A DNA stretch of 36,876 bases from UBA724 sp049596815 (GTDB lineage: Bacteria > Bacteroidota > Bacteroidia > Flavobacteriales > Flavobacteriaceae): contig JBMYLY010000007.1 of assembly GCA_049596815.1 (NCBI GenBank), positions 1-36,876 of the forward strand, written 5' to 3'. The stretch's first letter is position 1. Every line of letters begins with the position of its first letter. Below are positions 8,187 through 16,160 of this stretch, piece after piece. A program made the translations under genes and the position numbers. The notes under the pieces were generated by a model. The model searched no databases. It was not told the origin of the DNA and saw only the letters and a program-made list of their open reading frames with translations.

Positions 8187-9234
8187 AACTGTCTCTTTTT
8201 CTGCGATTTTTATCGCCTTGAATCGGCAAATGGTCAACAGTTATTTGTTGATATTCTTTACGCTTGCGCACTATGTCCAAAGCGGCAAAAACAGCTTGTT
8301 GAAACGATTGATGATTCGCTATCCCTTTGCCAGCAATTGCAAAGGCTGTTCCGTGATCGGGAGAAGTGCGCACAGCTGACAAACCGGCCGTAAAATTGAC
8401 CCCTTCACCAAACGAGAGGGTTTTAAATGGGACAAGGCCTTGGTCGTGGTAGGCTGCCAAAACCGCATCGTAGTCTAGGTAAGACTGGCTGCCGAAAAAG
8501 GCATCTGCCGAAAAGGGTCCAAATACCAAAGTGTTTTCAATATTATGGGTGGCCAATGTTGGGGAGAGAATCTTATCGTCCTCGCTGCCTATCACCCCGT
8601 GGTCGCCCGCATGAGGGTTGATGCCCAAGACCGCAATCTTCGGTTTGCGGACACCAAAATCTTGCTGTAGCGATTGTGACATCAGCTTTAGTTTGTTGAC
8701 GATGCGCTCCGGGGTCAACAAAGCAGAGACCTCGTTAATGGCCACATGATCGGTAAGCAATCCCACACGAAGTTGGTCGTGAACCATAAACATCAACGCC
8801 TCTCCGCCCAGCTCGTGCGCCAAATAATCGGTATGTCCGGGAAAAGAAAAGGCTTCACTCTGTATGGATGCCTTGTTGATGGGTGCGGTAACCAGGGCTT
8901 GAGTGACGCCTTCTTTAAGCGATTGGGTAGCTGCGGTTAAAGATTGCAAAGCAAAAGCGCCTGCGGTTTTGGTTTCTTTTCCGTAGGCTGCTTGTGGATG
9001 GCTGTCCCAACATGAAACGACATTCAACACCCTGCGTTGGGGACGGTCCTTAAGCGCCTGCACAGGCACCTTGAGCCCAAAATGCTTGTTTTCAGAGTCT
9101 AAAAAATCGGGGTGAGCATATACCACAGGAGTGCAAAAATCAAACATACGAGAATCCGAAAAGGTTTTGAGCACCACCTCGGGCCCTATGCCGTTGGGGT
9201 CGCCTATCGAAATGCCAAGAATCGGACTGCTCAT
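8185..9234 (-). CDS. pdxA: 4-hydroxythreonine-4-phosphate dehydrogenase
   Basis: PdxA oxidises 4-phosphohydroxy-L-threonine in the DXP-dependent route to pyridoxal 5'-phosphate. The 349-residue protein begins with the family signature GISIGDPNGIGPEV (residues 6-19). Metal-binding histidines are visible in FPGHTDYLAHE, GINPHAGDHG and AYHDQGLVPFK. Length fits the family. The last residues (QGDKNRRKRDS) are a basic tail. It starts 41 bases from the divergent riboflavin synthase gene and is probably first in a run with DUF177 and rpmF, although DUF177 also has its own -7 box. Two cofactor genes (B6 and B2) are therefore divergently paired here. Confidence 0.95.
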   Translation of the reverse strand: MSSPILGISIGDPNGIGPEVVLKTFSDSRMFDFCTPVVYAHPDFLDSENKHFGLKVPVQALKDRPQRRVLNVVSCWDSHPQAAYGKETKTAGAFALQSLTAATQSLKEGVTQALVTAPINKASIQSEAFSFPGHTDYLAHELGGEALMFMVHDQLRVGLLTDHVAINEVSALLTPERIVNKLKLMSQSLQQDFGVRKPKIAVLGINPHAGDHGVIGSEDDKILSPTLATHNIENTLVFGPFSADAFFGSQSYLDYDAVLAAYHDQGLVPFKTLSFGEGVNFTAGLSAVRTSPDHGTAFAIAGKGIANHQSFQQAVFAALDIVRKRKEYQQITVDHLPIQGDKNRRKRDS

Positions 9235-9244
9235 CTTTTATCCG

Positions 9245-9252
9245 TATTTTTG
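9245..9252 (+). promoter_or_regulatory. Putative -7 box for ribE
   Basis: TATTTTTG matches TAnnTTTG and lies 24 bases before the riboflavin synthase ATG. It is immediately next to the opposing pdxA -7 box. No -33 element is evident. Confidence 0.4.
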
Positions 9253-9253
9253 G

Positions 9254-9261
9254 CAAAGTTA
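9254..9261 (-). promoter_or_regulatory. Putative -7 box for pdxA
   Basis: On the minus strand TAACTTTG fits TAnnTTTG and lies 19 bases before the pdxA ATG. With the ribE box at 9245-9252 it forms a compact divergent promoter in which the two cores face one another and would interfere. Confidence 0.4.
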
Positions 9262-9276
9262 ACCAAATTCGGGGCT

Positions 9277-9861
9277 ATGTTTACCGGTATTATTGAGTGT
9301 TTGGGCATAATCTCCGCCATCGATCGGGAGCAAGAAAACATACACATCCGTGTGCAAAGTCCCCTGGCAGAATCGCTCAAAATCGATCAAAGCCTAGCCC
9401 ATGATGGCGTCTGCCTGACGGTCGTAGCCATAGAGGACAACACCCACACCGTTACAGCCATACAAGAAACCCTGGACAAAACCGCCTTGCGCGACTGGGA
9501 AGTGGGCAAGGTTGTGAATTTGGAACGCGCTATGAAACTGGGCGACCGCCTCGATGGGCACCTTGTGCAAGGGCATGTGGACCAAGTGGGAAAATGCCTA
9601 GAAGTAGCCGACGAAAGCGGCAGTTGGCACTACACCTTTTGGTTTGACCCCAGCTTGGGCAACCTCGTGATTGAAAAAGGTTCCATTACTGTCAACGGCA
9701 CCAGCCTAACGGTCATCGATGCCCAAAAAGACCGCTTTAGCGTGGCCATCATTCCTTATACACACGAACACACCAATTTTCACCAAATCCAAGTTGGTGA
9801 CCGTGTGAATTTGGAGTTTGATATGATTGGCAAATACATCGCCCGCCTGCAAAGCCGCTAA
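9277..9861 (+). CDS. ribE: Riboflavin synthase, alpha subunit
   Basis: Riboflavin synthase dismutates two 6,7-dimethyl-8-ribityllumazine molecules into riboflavin. The 194-residue protein has two tandem lumazine-binding barrels. The first begins MFTGIIE and contains DGVCLTVVAIE. The second contains RLDGHLVQGHVDQVG and ITVNGTSLTVID. The C-terminus holds FSVAIIPYTHEHTNF and NLEFDMIGKY. Start ATG 9277 is fixed by the invariant MFTGI N-terminus. The frame stays open upstream, but that part only overlaps the start of pdxA. Other riboflavin genes are not in the window. The symbol ribE follows common usage; some annotations use ribC. Confidence 0.96.
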   Translation: MFTGIIECLGIISAIDREQENIHIRVQSPLAESLKIDQSLAHDGVCLTVVAIEDNTHTVTAIQETLDKTALRDWEVGKVVNLERAMKLGDRLDGHLVQGHVDQVGKCLEVADESGSWHYTFWFDPSLGNLVIEKGSITVNGTSLTVIDAQKDRFSVAIIPYTHEHTNFHQIQVGDRVNLEFDMIGKYIARLQSR

Positions 9862-9919
9862 AACCGCGGATTTAACTTTTTCTTAATTTTTTCGCCCTCC
9901 AATCAAGGCCGTTTTTTGG

Positions 9920-9927
9920 TACATTTG
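9920..9927 (+). promoter_or_regulatory. Putative -7 box before the secreted lamin-tail-like gene
   Basis: TACATTTG matches TAnnTTTG and lies 23 bases before the ATG at 9951. The -33 region is not clear. Confidence 0.4.
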
Positions 9928-9950
9928 AGAAAACCCTAAATCTACTTATC

Positions 9951-10774
9951 ATGAAATCATTTTTACTAGTACCCCTATTTTTATTTTTTACTTTTTTTTC
10001 TGTTTGTGCACAAGACCTCATCATGACCGGAGTCATTGATGGACCCTTGTCTGGAGGAATCCCAAAAGCCATAGAGTTCGTTGCACTTCAAGACATCCCA
10101 GACCTGTCTCGCTATGGAGTGGGGTCTGCAGTCAATGGTGGAGGTAGTCAAGGAGTAGAGTTTACTTTTCCCGCCATCAGCATTACAAAGGACACCTTTA
10201 TCCTCGTCTCACGTGAAGAAACAGGTTTTAACGCTTGGTTTGGTTTTCCTCCTGATTATGTTGATAGCGTTGCCATCATTAATGGAAACGATGCCATTGA
10301 AGTGTTTTTTGACGGCAATGTATATGATGTATATGGGGATGTCAATACCGATGGGACTGGTCAGCCGTGGGAGTATGTAGATGGCTGGGCATATAGAAAA
10401 AATGATACAGATTTTTCAGTAAACTTCGATCCCAATGGTTGGACTTACAGCGGTGTCAATGCACTTGGAGGCGAGGCAACCAATGGCCAAGCCGCCACCC
10501 CTTTTCCAATCTTTACTTTTGATGTGTCTGTGCTTTCCATAAACCCAATTGAAATAAATTTTCCATCACCCCCAATCCAGTTACAAATGAGGTGGTATCT
10601 CTAAAAGGATTTGATGCCCCCATCGCGGTGACCCTCTACAACCTTTCGTGCCAGCAAGTACTTCACCAAACCACCTCCGAGGTGTTGGATGTACGCAGTT
10701 TGGGTCGTGGTTTGTATCTAATGCGTATCCTTCACCGAGGACAGACGATTGCTCGAAAATTGGTGATCGAATAG
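9951..10774 (+). pseudogene. Secreted lamin-tail-like protein with out-of-frame type IX sorting domain
   Basis: Residues 1-20 are a signal peptide ending SVCAQ. The following block (DLIMTGVIDGPLSGG, FVALQDIPDLSRYGVGSA, NGNDAIEVFFDG, EYVDGWAYRKN) resembles the lamin-tail-like modules attached to secreted nucleases and other marine bacterial exoproteins. The first frame stops at 10604. The -1 frame continues to 10774 with an unmistakable type IX secretion C-terminal sorting domain: SITPNPVTNEVV, then VTLYNLSCQQVLHQ, LGRGLYLMRI and RKLVIE at the end. The frames join at AAATTTT (10556-10562), phased A-AAT-TTT, a canonical -1 slippery heptamer. Slippage gives a 274-residue protein whose joint reads EINF-SITPNP. 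The alternatives are a one-T deletion or an assembly error. Function beyond a probable exported role is unknown. Confidence 0.75.
10556..10562 (+). promoter_or_regulatory. Candidate -1 frameshift heptamer AAATTTT
   Basis: In the first reading frame the heptamer is read A-AAT-TTT, the X-XXY-YYZ form used in programmed -1 frameshifting. Shifting here enters the frame encoding the sorting domain exactly at its start. A weak stem, ATCACC (10565-10570) with GGTGGT (10591-10596), follows, but it begins only two bases later and has a 20-base loop, so stimulatory structure is doubtful. Confidence 0.35.
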
Positions 10775-10778
10775 CTCG

Positions 10779-11978
10779 CTACATCTGATAAATCCAGTCG
10801 GCGGGGTTTTGAGGTGTGGTCGTGCGGAAGATGCTAAACTGCAAGGTCGTTCTGTTGGTGTCGGTATTGGTAAACACCGTACCTATGTCTTGTTTGGCCA
10901 TGACCTTATCGCCCTTTTGAACTTCCACAGTGGCCAAGTTTTTATAGGCCGTCACAAAGTTCCCGTGCTGAATCAGCACGATGGGATTGCTGCCCTGAAA
11001 CTGTACAATGTTAAGAACCGTGCCCTCAAAAACCGCACGGGCTTTGGTGCCCGCGTTGGTGGCGATGGTCACCCCATTGCTTTTGATAGTGGTAGTGCGC
11101 ACCACAGGGTGGCGCTGGGTGCCAAACTTTTGAATGACCACGCCCTTTCGTACCGGCCAAGGCAAGCGGCCTTTGTTGGCCGAGAAGCTGGCGGCCAGGG
11201 CTTTGGCTTCGGGTGTAAGAGCAAAGTCGGCGGTGGTGGTGCCGGCTTTTTTGTTAGAGGCAGCAATGGCCTCACGAATCAAACGGTCGATTTCTTTGTT
11301 GATACGAGTCGTTTGCTGTTGTTTCTTTTTGATTTGAGCCGCATAGCGAGAGGTTTTACTGCGCAGGCTGCGAATCAATTCTTGCTGTTTGCTGCGCTCG
11401 GTTTCGAGTTGGCGTTGGGCGGTACGGTTTTCGGTAACCAAAGACTCTTTGGTGGTCTTTTGTTGGTTGAGGGTGGTGTTGAGTTCTTGCAGGGTCTGGG
11501 TTTTTTCTGCGATTTTGATGCCTTGTTTTTGGCGGTAGGCTGCATATTGCTTCATATAGCGAATGCGCTTTATGGCTTGCCAAAAACTTTCCGAAGACAA
11601 CAAAAACATCAGTCGATTTTGTTGAGACGCGTTCTTGCGCGACTTGACAATCATCTCTGCATAGTCGGCTTTGAGCACGTCGAGTTCGACGCGCAGGTTG
11701 TTGATGTTCCTCTGGTTGACTTGTATCTGTTGGTTCAGTGCGTTGACTTGTCGGTTGGTGAGCCGAATGAGCTGATCTAAGCGGTCGATTTTAAGTTCCA
11801 AATCCTCCACCGTTTCCAAGGCATTGGAGGTTTTGTTTTTGTTCTGTTGCAACAAGCCATTAATCTGAACAATCTCTTGTTGGAGTTGTTTGCGCTGAGC
11901 CTCCAGACGCGCCTTGGCATCTTGGGCATACCCCAAACCCACAACCAAAAGCAGTAATAAAGTACTTAGAATTCTCAT
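10779..11978 (-). CDS. EnvC-like murein hydrolase activator, degenerate M23 domain
   Basis: The 399-residue protein has a signal peptide (1-18, ending LGYAQ), a long coiled coil (about 20-245) rich in Gln, Lys, Glu and Arg, and a C-terminal LytM/M23 domain (about 270-399). The domain opens GRLPWPVRKGVVIQKFG. Metal ligands of active M23 peptidases are missing: NGVTI stands where H-G-I-D is expected, and TAYKNL where Y-x-H-L is expected. This is the EnvC pattern, in which the protein activates a periplasmic amidase at division instead of cutting peptidoglycan. It overlaps the DUF4292 lipoprotein gene by four bases (ATGA). The last residues abut the sorting-domain gene on the other strand, four bases away. 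Confidence 0.9.
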   Translation of the reverse strand: MRILSTLLLLLVVGLGYAQDAKARLEAQRKQLQQEIVQINGLLQQNKNKTSNALETVEDLELKIDRLDQLIRLTNRQVNALNQQIQVNQRNINNLRVELDVLKADYAEMIVKSRKNASQQNRLMFLLSSESFWQAIKRIRYMKQYAAYRQKQGIKIAEKTQTLQELNTTLNQQKTTKESLVTENRTAQRQLETERSKQQELIRSLRSKTSRYAAQIKKKQQQTTRINKEIDRLIREAIAASNKKAGTTTADFALTPEAKALAASFSANKGRLPWPVRKGVVIQKFGTQRHPVVRTTTIKSNGVTIATNAGTKARAVFEGTVLNIVQFQGSNPIVLIQHGNFVTAYKNLATVEVQKGDKVMAKQDIGTVFTNTDTNRTTLQFSIFRTTTPQNPADWIYQM

Positions 11979-12715
11979 GGGGCTACAGGGGTGAAATCTT
12001 TGGGGATTCGAAAAGGAAATCGCAAGGGCGCATCCACAACCACATTGCGAAAACCAAACGACAAAGAGGCTTCTTGTTGAGGCGATTGGGCCTTAAAATT
12101 GACTTGCATGGGAAGCCAGAGGTTGGCGGTTTTTTGATGGTCGGAATAGCTTATAACAAGCTCTTGCTTTCCAATACGCAAATGCTGTTGTAGGAGTAAA
12201 AAGTCGGTGCCGTATTTACAAACAAACTCCAATTTGCCTCGTCTTGATTTGAGTTGATATCCACCATCACGTTTGTTCAGGCGGGCGTTGTCCAATAGCT
12301 CCGGCAACAAAGGACGCCCCAACAAGCCGTTTTCCAGTGCCTGATAGCCCAAACGAATGCCTAGCAGTTTTTCAATGGCTGTAAAATCCCCTTGGAAATA
12401 GGACTTACCAATGGTCTCATAAAAAGACACCCCCGTCGTATCTATTTTTGCCCTGCCCAAAGGCACAATCATAGAGGCATTGATCCATATCTGGTTTTGG
12501 GATTGAATACGAATGTTGGTGCTAATGCGCTGTCGTGTGTCTCCTGTCTGTGCCACAACATGCCCTCTGAAATTCAAAGTGTTCCATGGCGCATTGGCAG
12601 CATCTACCTTGTTGAGTAGCTCATTAGTGCTGTTGGCGGTCGTGGCATTGGTTTCTGTTTTGAGGGGCTTACAAGCCCCCAACAAAAACAGTCCAACAAA
12701 CCACAAGCGCCTCAT
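11975..12715 (-). CDS. DUF4292 family lipoprotein
   Basis: This 246-residue lipoprotein has a signal ending in LLGAC (Cys15). Much of the mature part consists of alternating strands (FRGHVVAQTGDTRQRISTN, QNQIWINASMIVPLGRAKI, SFYETIGKSYFQGDF), reminiscent of the LolA/LolB-type half-barrel that binds lipid, which is how DUF4292 is often viewed. The conserved LGRAKIDTTGVSFY and the ending FPFRIPKDFTP fit this Bacteroidota family. It is translationally coupled to the EnvC-like gene, suggesting a role in outer-membrane or peptidoglycan maintenance. The fold comparison is an inference from pattern only. Confidence 0.8.
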   Translation of the reverse strand: MRRLWFVGLFLLGACKPLKTETNATTANSTNELLNKVDAANAPWNTLNFRGHVVAQTGDTRQRISTNIRIQSQNQIWINASMIVPLGRAKIDTTGVSFYETIGKSYFQGDFTAIEKLLGIRLGYQALENGLLGRPLLPELLDNARLNKRDGGYQLKSRRGKLEFVCKYGTDFLLLQQHLRIGKQELVISYSDHQKTANLWLPMQVNFKAQSPQQEASLSFGFRNVVVDAPLRFPFRIPKDFTPVAP

Positions 12716-12720
12716 CTCTA

Positions 12721-13734
12721 TCAGCTTAGTTTTGAATAATCCCCAAGGCTTATCGAGGTAAAGTTGCCATCAAAATGCACATGGTTGCCTATCATAGCGT
12801 TTTTGATGTGGGCGTTGGCCAAATGTGTCTGGTTCTGGACAATGCTGTTTTCGATAGTGCAATTTTCCACTTGGGTACCTGCACCTAAAGCCACATAAGG
12901 CCCGACGGTAGAATTTGTCAATTTGACCCCTTCGCCTATGTAGCACGGGGGGATGATGGTGCTGTTCTGGTTGCTGTGAGCTGCAAGCAAGGTCTCCCCT
13001 TCGTCCTGCAAAAACTGTAACATTCTTTGGTTGGTCTGAATGGTGATTTCAGGGTTGCCGCAGTCCATCCATTCGGCAACTGTGTTGGGAACAAAGCGTT
13101 TTCCTTGTTGTATCATACGCAAGATGCCGTCATTGATTTGATACTCGCCCCCACGCGTGAGTTGCGCATCAATAATGCCTTGCAGTTCGTTTTTGAGTTG
13201 GGCAATATCTTTAAAATAATATATACCAATGACTGCCAAATCGGATACAAACTCCTGGGGTTTTTCTACCATTCCTTTAATGTCTCCATGATCATCGAGC
13301 TGTACAACGCCATAGGCTTGGGGGTTGTCAACTTGTTTGACCCAAATGGCCGCGTCTGCTTCTGGGTCCAAATCAAAATCGGCACGAATCAGGGTGTCGG
13401 CATAGGCCACCACCGCTGGGCCGGACAATATGGGTTCCGCACACATAATGGCATGACCTGTGCCCAAGGGGTTGTTTTGTCTAAAAATATGGGGGGTAGC
13501 GCCTAGATCCTCTGCCAAAGCTGACAATTTTTCGACCACATCATCACCAAAAAAGGCCGGGTCTCCCAATACAAAACCGATATCGCTAATAGGCTGTTCA
13601 AGCAACGCAGCAATATCACGAACCAAACGTTCGACAATAGGCATACCGGCCACAGGAATCAGGGGCTTGGGTGTGGTGAGCGTGTGAGGGCGCAGTCTTG
13701 AGCCGCGTCCTGCCATGGGTACAATAATCTTCAT
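12721..13734 (-). CDS. Sugar-phosphate nucleotidyltransferase with left-handed helix tail
   Basis: The 337-residue protein joins an N-terminal nucleotidyltransferase (about 1-235) to C-terminal hexapeptide-type repeats (about 245-330: ENCTIENSIVQNQTHLANAHIKN). The nucleotide-binding signature is MAGRGSRLRPHTLTTPKPLIPV, giving the G-x-G-x-R-x(5)-K-P-L pattern; YADTLI and GMVEKPQ are the expected active-site segments. It should make an NDP-sugar from NTP and a sugar 1-phosphate; which sugar cannot be said. It differs from the RfbA enzyme at 33686, which has no such tail. It sits five bases after dut and five before the DUF4292 gene, in one transcript with a flippase, so a cell-surface sugar role is likely. 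Confidence 0.88.
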   Translation of the reverse strand: MKIIVPMAGRGSRLRPHTLTTPKPLIPVAGMPIVERLVRDIAALLEQPISDIGFVLGDPAFFGDDVVEKLSALAEDLGATPHIFRQNNPLGTGHAIMCAEPILSGPAVVAYADTLIRADFDLDPEADAAIWVKQVDNPQAYGVVQLDDHGDIKGMVEKPQEFVSDLAVIGIYYFKDIAQLKNELQGIIDAQLTRGGEYQINDGILRMIQQGKRFVPNTVAEWMDCGNPEITIQTNQRMLQFLQDEGETLLAAHSNQNSTIIPPCYIGEGVKLTNSTVGPYVALGAGTQVENCTIENSIVQNQTHLANAHIKNAMIGNHVHFDGNFTSISLGDYSKLS

Positions 13735-13738
13735 ATGT

Positions 13739-14173
13739 TCATTTTATTCCTGTGCTTCCAAATCCTCCGGCGCCTCGTTCTGAATCGCTCAGGGATTCTG
13801 TCAATTCCCAACTGATTTGTTCGTGCTTGGCAATGACCAACTGGGCAATCCGCGTGCCATGCTCGATAATAAAATCCTCTTTGGATAGGTTGATTAGTAT
13901 AACGCCGATTTCTCCCCTATAATCTGCGTCGATGGTGCCGGGTGCGTTGAGTACCGTAATCCCTTTTTTGATTGCCAAGCCGCTGCGTGGACGTACTTGG
14001 GCTTCGGCCCCGATGGGGAGTTCTATAAACAATCCGGTTTTGATCAGTGTCCTTTCCAAGGGTGCCAAAACAACGGGCCCATCCAGATTCGCTCGCAAGT
14101 CCATCCCTGCAGAGGCGGTGGTTTCATAGTGAGGCAATGGATGATCGGATTGGTTGATGATACGAATCTTCAT
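13739..14173 (-). CDS. dut: dUTP diphosphatase
   Basis: This 144-residue trimeric dUTPase hydrolyses dUTP to dUMP and pyrophosphate, limiting uracil in DNA and feeding thymidylate synthesis. All five family motifs can be read: ASAGMDLRA (I), RPRSGLAIKKG (III core), PGTIDADYRGEIGVILIN (II/III region), GTRIAQLVI (IV) and the C-terminal RGAGGFGSTG (V), which closes over the substrate. Length is typical. Its start overlaps the flippase stop by four bases (ATGA), so the two are translationally coupled in spite of unrelated functions. Confidence 0.97.
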   Translation of the reverse strand: MKIRIINQSDHPLPHYETTASAGMDLRANLDGPVVLAPLERTLIKTGLFIELPIGAEAQVRPRSGLAIKKGITVLNAPGTIDADYRGEIGVILINLSKEDFIIEHGTRIAQLVIAKHEQISWELTESLSDSERGAGGFGSTGIK

Positions 14174-15591
14174 AAGCGAAACAATTGTTTGAGTTCACGT
14201 TGCTCCATCAGGAAGCTTATAGACAAAAATACAAAAACGAACAGCGCTCCCACGCCCCATTGGCCGGGGAATAGCGTCCAATGAGTCGCACAAAGACCGA
14301 TGCTCAAAAGAAGATACCCTAAAATACGCCCCAAGGCATAGGGAATCGGATAATATTTTCTGCCCAATACATAAGAGGCCAAAGCCATCCCGCCGTAGGC
14401 GAAAAGGGTGGCCCAAGCGGCTCCAATAAAACCTATGCGAGGAACCAGCCCTATGTTTAGAACGATAGTTGCCAAAGCTGCCGCAAGTGAAATGTACATG
14501 CCAAAGGAAGTGCGGTCGGTGAGTTTGTACCAAACCGAAAGGTTGTGATAGATCCCCAAAAACAAATTGGCCAACAATACAATCGGCACAATGTCTATGG
14601 CCATCCAATATTCGGGGCGGCGGATAAGGGCTTCTTTCAAAGGTTCTATGCTCACGCCCACAACTAACAACAATAACCCCCCAACGAGCACAAAATATTT
14701 CATAATAAGCGCATAGACTTGAGGTGCGTCTTGCTGTTTGGCATAGTTAAAGAAAAACGGCTCTGCACCCAGCCTAAAAGCTTGTACAAAGAGTGTCATA
14801 AAGACCGCTAGTTTGTAACATCCACTGTAAGCGCCCATGGTGGCGTCATCGATAAAATACCGTATCAAAAGTTTGTCCAGGTTTTCATTGACCACAAAGG
14901 CGATTCCGGCCAACATAATGGGGGCGCCATAGCGCAACATCTTCCGCAACAAACCAGCATGCCAAACCCATGAAAGGCGAAAATAAAAGGGTGCTAAAAT
15001 CAATAGGACAAGCGCAGAGGCGCATAGGTTGGCAATAAAGACATATTGCACTGTGTCTGTGCCCCAAGGAAGTGATGTGCCCTGATGTGGCAGCCACCAT
15101 AAGAACAACACATTGAGCGTGACATAAATACCTACGTTGAGCAATTTAAGAAAGGTAAATGATGACGCTTTGCGCGTGGCTCTTAGATAAGCAAAGGGCA
15201 ACACCACCAAGGTATCACAAAGCAACACACCCAACAAAAGGTAAAAATGATGGGGAGCCATCCCCAACAACCGAGCGATGTTGTCGGCTTGTAAAAAAAG
15301 CCCGCCAAAAATCAACAGGGTCGTAACTGCCAGTGTGATTGTGGCTGTGCTGACCACTCGATTCGAGTTCTTAGATTGGCTAAAGAATCTAAAAAAACTG
15401 GTCTCCATCCCATAGGTCAGCAGTATGTTGAAGAAAGCTGCATACACATAAAAAGCTGTGTTTTCGGCGTAGCCCTCAACGGGGAGTGTTTGGGTGTGTA
15501 GGGGTACCAACAAAAAATTTAGGACACGTGGAACTACGGTCGCCAACCCATATACAAAAGTCTCTTTGATGAATTGTCTTGGGTTAAACAA
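14170..15591 (-). CDS. Polysaccharide flippase (Wzx-like, MATE/MOP superfamily)
   Basis: A polytopic membrane protein of about 473 residues with 12-14 hydrophobic helices, it matches the oligosaccharide flippase family that moves lipid-linked glycans across the inner membrane. The N-terminal KETFVYGLATVVPRVLNFLL is a typical first helix for this family, and the mid-protein MLRYGAPIMLAGIAFVVNENLDKLLI marks the start of the second half. There is no ATG. TTG 15591 gives MFNPRQFIKETF and the expected length; TTG 15633 would add 14 residues. It lies between a lipoprotein gene and dut in the long co-directional run, far from the rfb genes. The substrate is unknown, and a role in peptidoglycan lipid II transport is also possible. 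Confidence 0.82.
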   Translation of the reverse strand: MFNPRQFIKETFVYGLATVVPRVLNFLLVPLHTQTLPVEGYAENTAFYVYAAFFNILLTYGMETSFFRFFSQSKNSNRVVSTATITLAVTTLLIFGGLFLQADNIARLLGMAPHHFYLLLGVLLCDTLVVLPFAYLRATRKASSFTFLKLLNVGIYVTLNVLFLWWLPHQGTSLPWGTDTVQYVFIANLCASALVLLILAPFYFRLSWVWHAGLLRKMLRYGAPIMLAGIAFVVNENLDKLLIRYFIDDATMGAYSGCYKLAVFMTLFVQAFRLGAEPFFFNYAKQQDAPQVYALIMKYFVLVGGLLLLVVGVSIEPLKEALIRRPEYWMAIDIVPIVLLANLFLGIYHNLSVWYKLTDRTSFGMYISLAAALATIVLNIGLVPRIGFIGAAWATLFAYGGMALASYVLGRKYYPIPYALGRILGYLLLSIGLCATHWTLFPGQWGVGALFVFVFLSISFLMEQRELKQLFRL

Positions 15592-15641
15592 GGATGCTGA
15601 TTTGCTTTCTAAGGTACAACGAATCGGGAGCAATCACAAGA

Positions 15642-16118
15642 TTACATATAATTTACAAAAGGCTGACGCTGAACGTTGGGCACGATGACATAATATGTCT
15701 TCTTTTTTTTGGTGTAAATAATAGCCAATTGGTCTTTTTTTAATCCAAAAAGCGGCGGACTGTTTCCAAACTCTTTTTTTGGGTCTTTGTGAAGTGCCAA
15801 CTCTTTGGGAGTGTTGGCGGGTGTGTTTATATAGGCGCGATATAGCTTTTTTTGGGGCTCGGCCTTTTTATAGTCGATAAGAGCTTTTTGACCCTGATAA
15901 TACACGTGCTGTAGCGCATCGTAGTTTTGATTGAGCTGTATTTCGATAATAATACCCGAACCTCCTCCACGTACGCCCGCTGCCCAAGGGGTTGCAGTAG
16001 CGGACATTACTTCAAAGGGGGGGGTGTTGTCCAAAATGGGTGTGGAGTCTTGTGTTTGGGTGGTGCCACAGCCCGCAAAAACAAGGAACGTCAGAAACAG
16101 AAAAACAGGGGTTTTCAT
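15642..16118 (-). CDS. Lipoprotein of unknown function
   Basis: This 158-residue protein has a lipoprotein signal ending in FAGC (Cys17) followed by a Thr/Gln/Asp-rich linker. The conserved-looking core is TPWAAGVRGGGSGIIIEIQL, predicted strands, then HVYYQGQKALIDYK and late DPKKEFGNSPPLFGLKKDQLAIIY. I recall similar proteins in flavobacteria but know no function. Start ATG 16118 gives a standard signal; the frame continues upstream to 16145 without adding a sensible N-terminus. It follows atpG by 42 bases and precedes the flippase by at least eight, so it may be transcribed with the ATPase operon. Confidence 0.75.
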   Translation of the reverse strand: MKTPVFLFLTFLVFAGCGTTQTQDSTPILDNTPPFEVMSATATPWAAGVRGGGSGIIIEIQLNQNYDALQHVYYQGQKALIDYKKAEPQKKLYRAYINTPANTPKELALHKDPKKEFGNSPPLFGLKKDQLAIIYTKKKKTYYVIVPNVQRQPFVNYM

Positions 16119-16160
16119 TGCTACCAATTTAGCAAATAGAATCAACTATGGTGCCAAAGG

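Noticed and set aside
9112..9276. N-terminal extension of riboflavin synthase
   Set aside because: The extra residues overlap the divergent pdxA start and its promoter; the family invariably begins MFTGI.
10964..10980. Perfect hairpin CGTGCTG-AAT-CAGCACG
   Set aside because: It lies within the conserved VLIQHG codons of the EnvC-like gene, has no T-run, and is explained by coding sequence.
10809..11780. A 323-codon open frame on the + strand opposite the EnvC-like gene
   Set aside because: It is Gly/Phe/Leu-rich with no recognisable domain and lies wholly antisense to a gene with signal peptide, coiled coil and M23 domain; it is a shadow of the Gln-rich coding strand.
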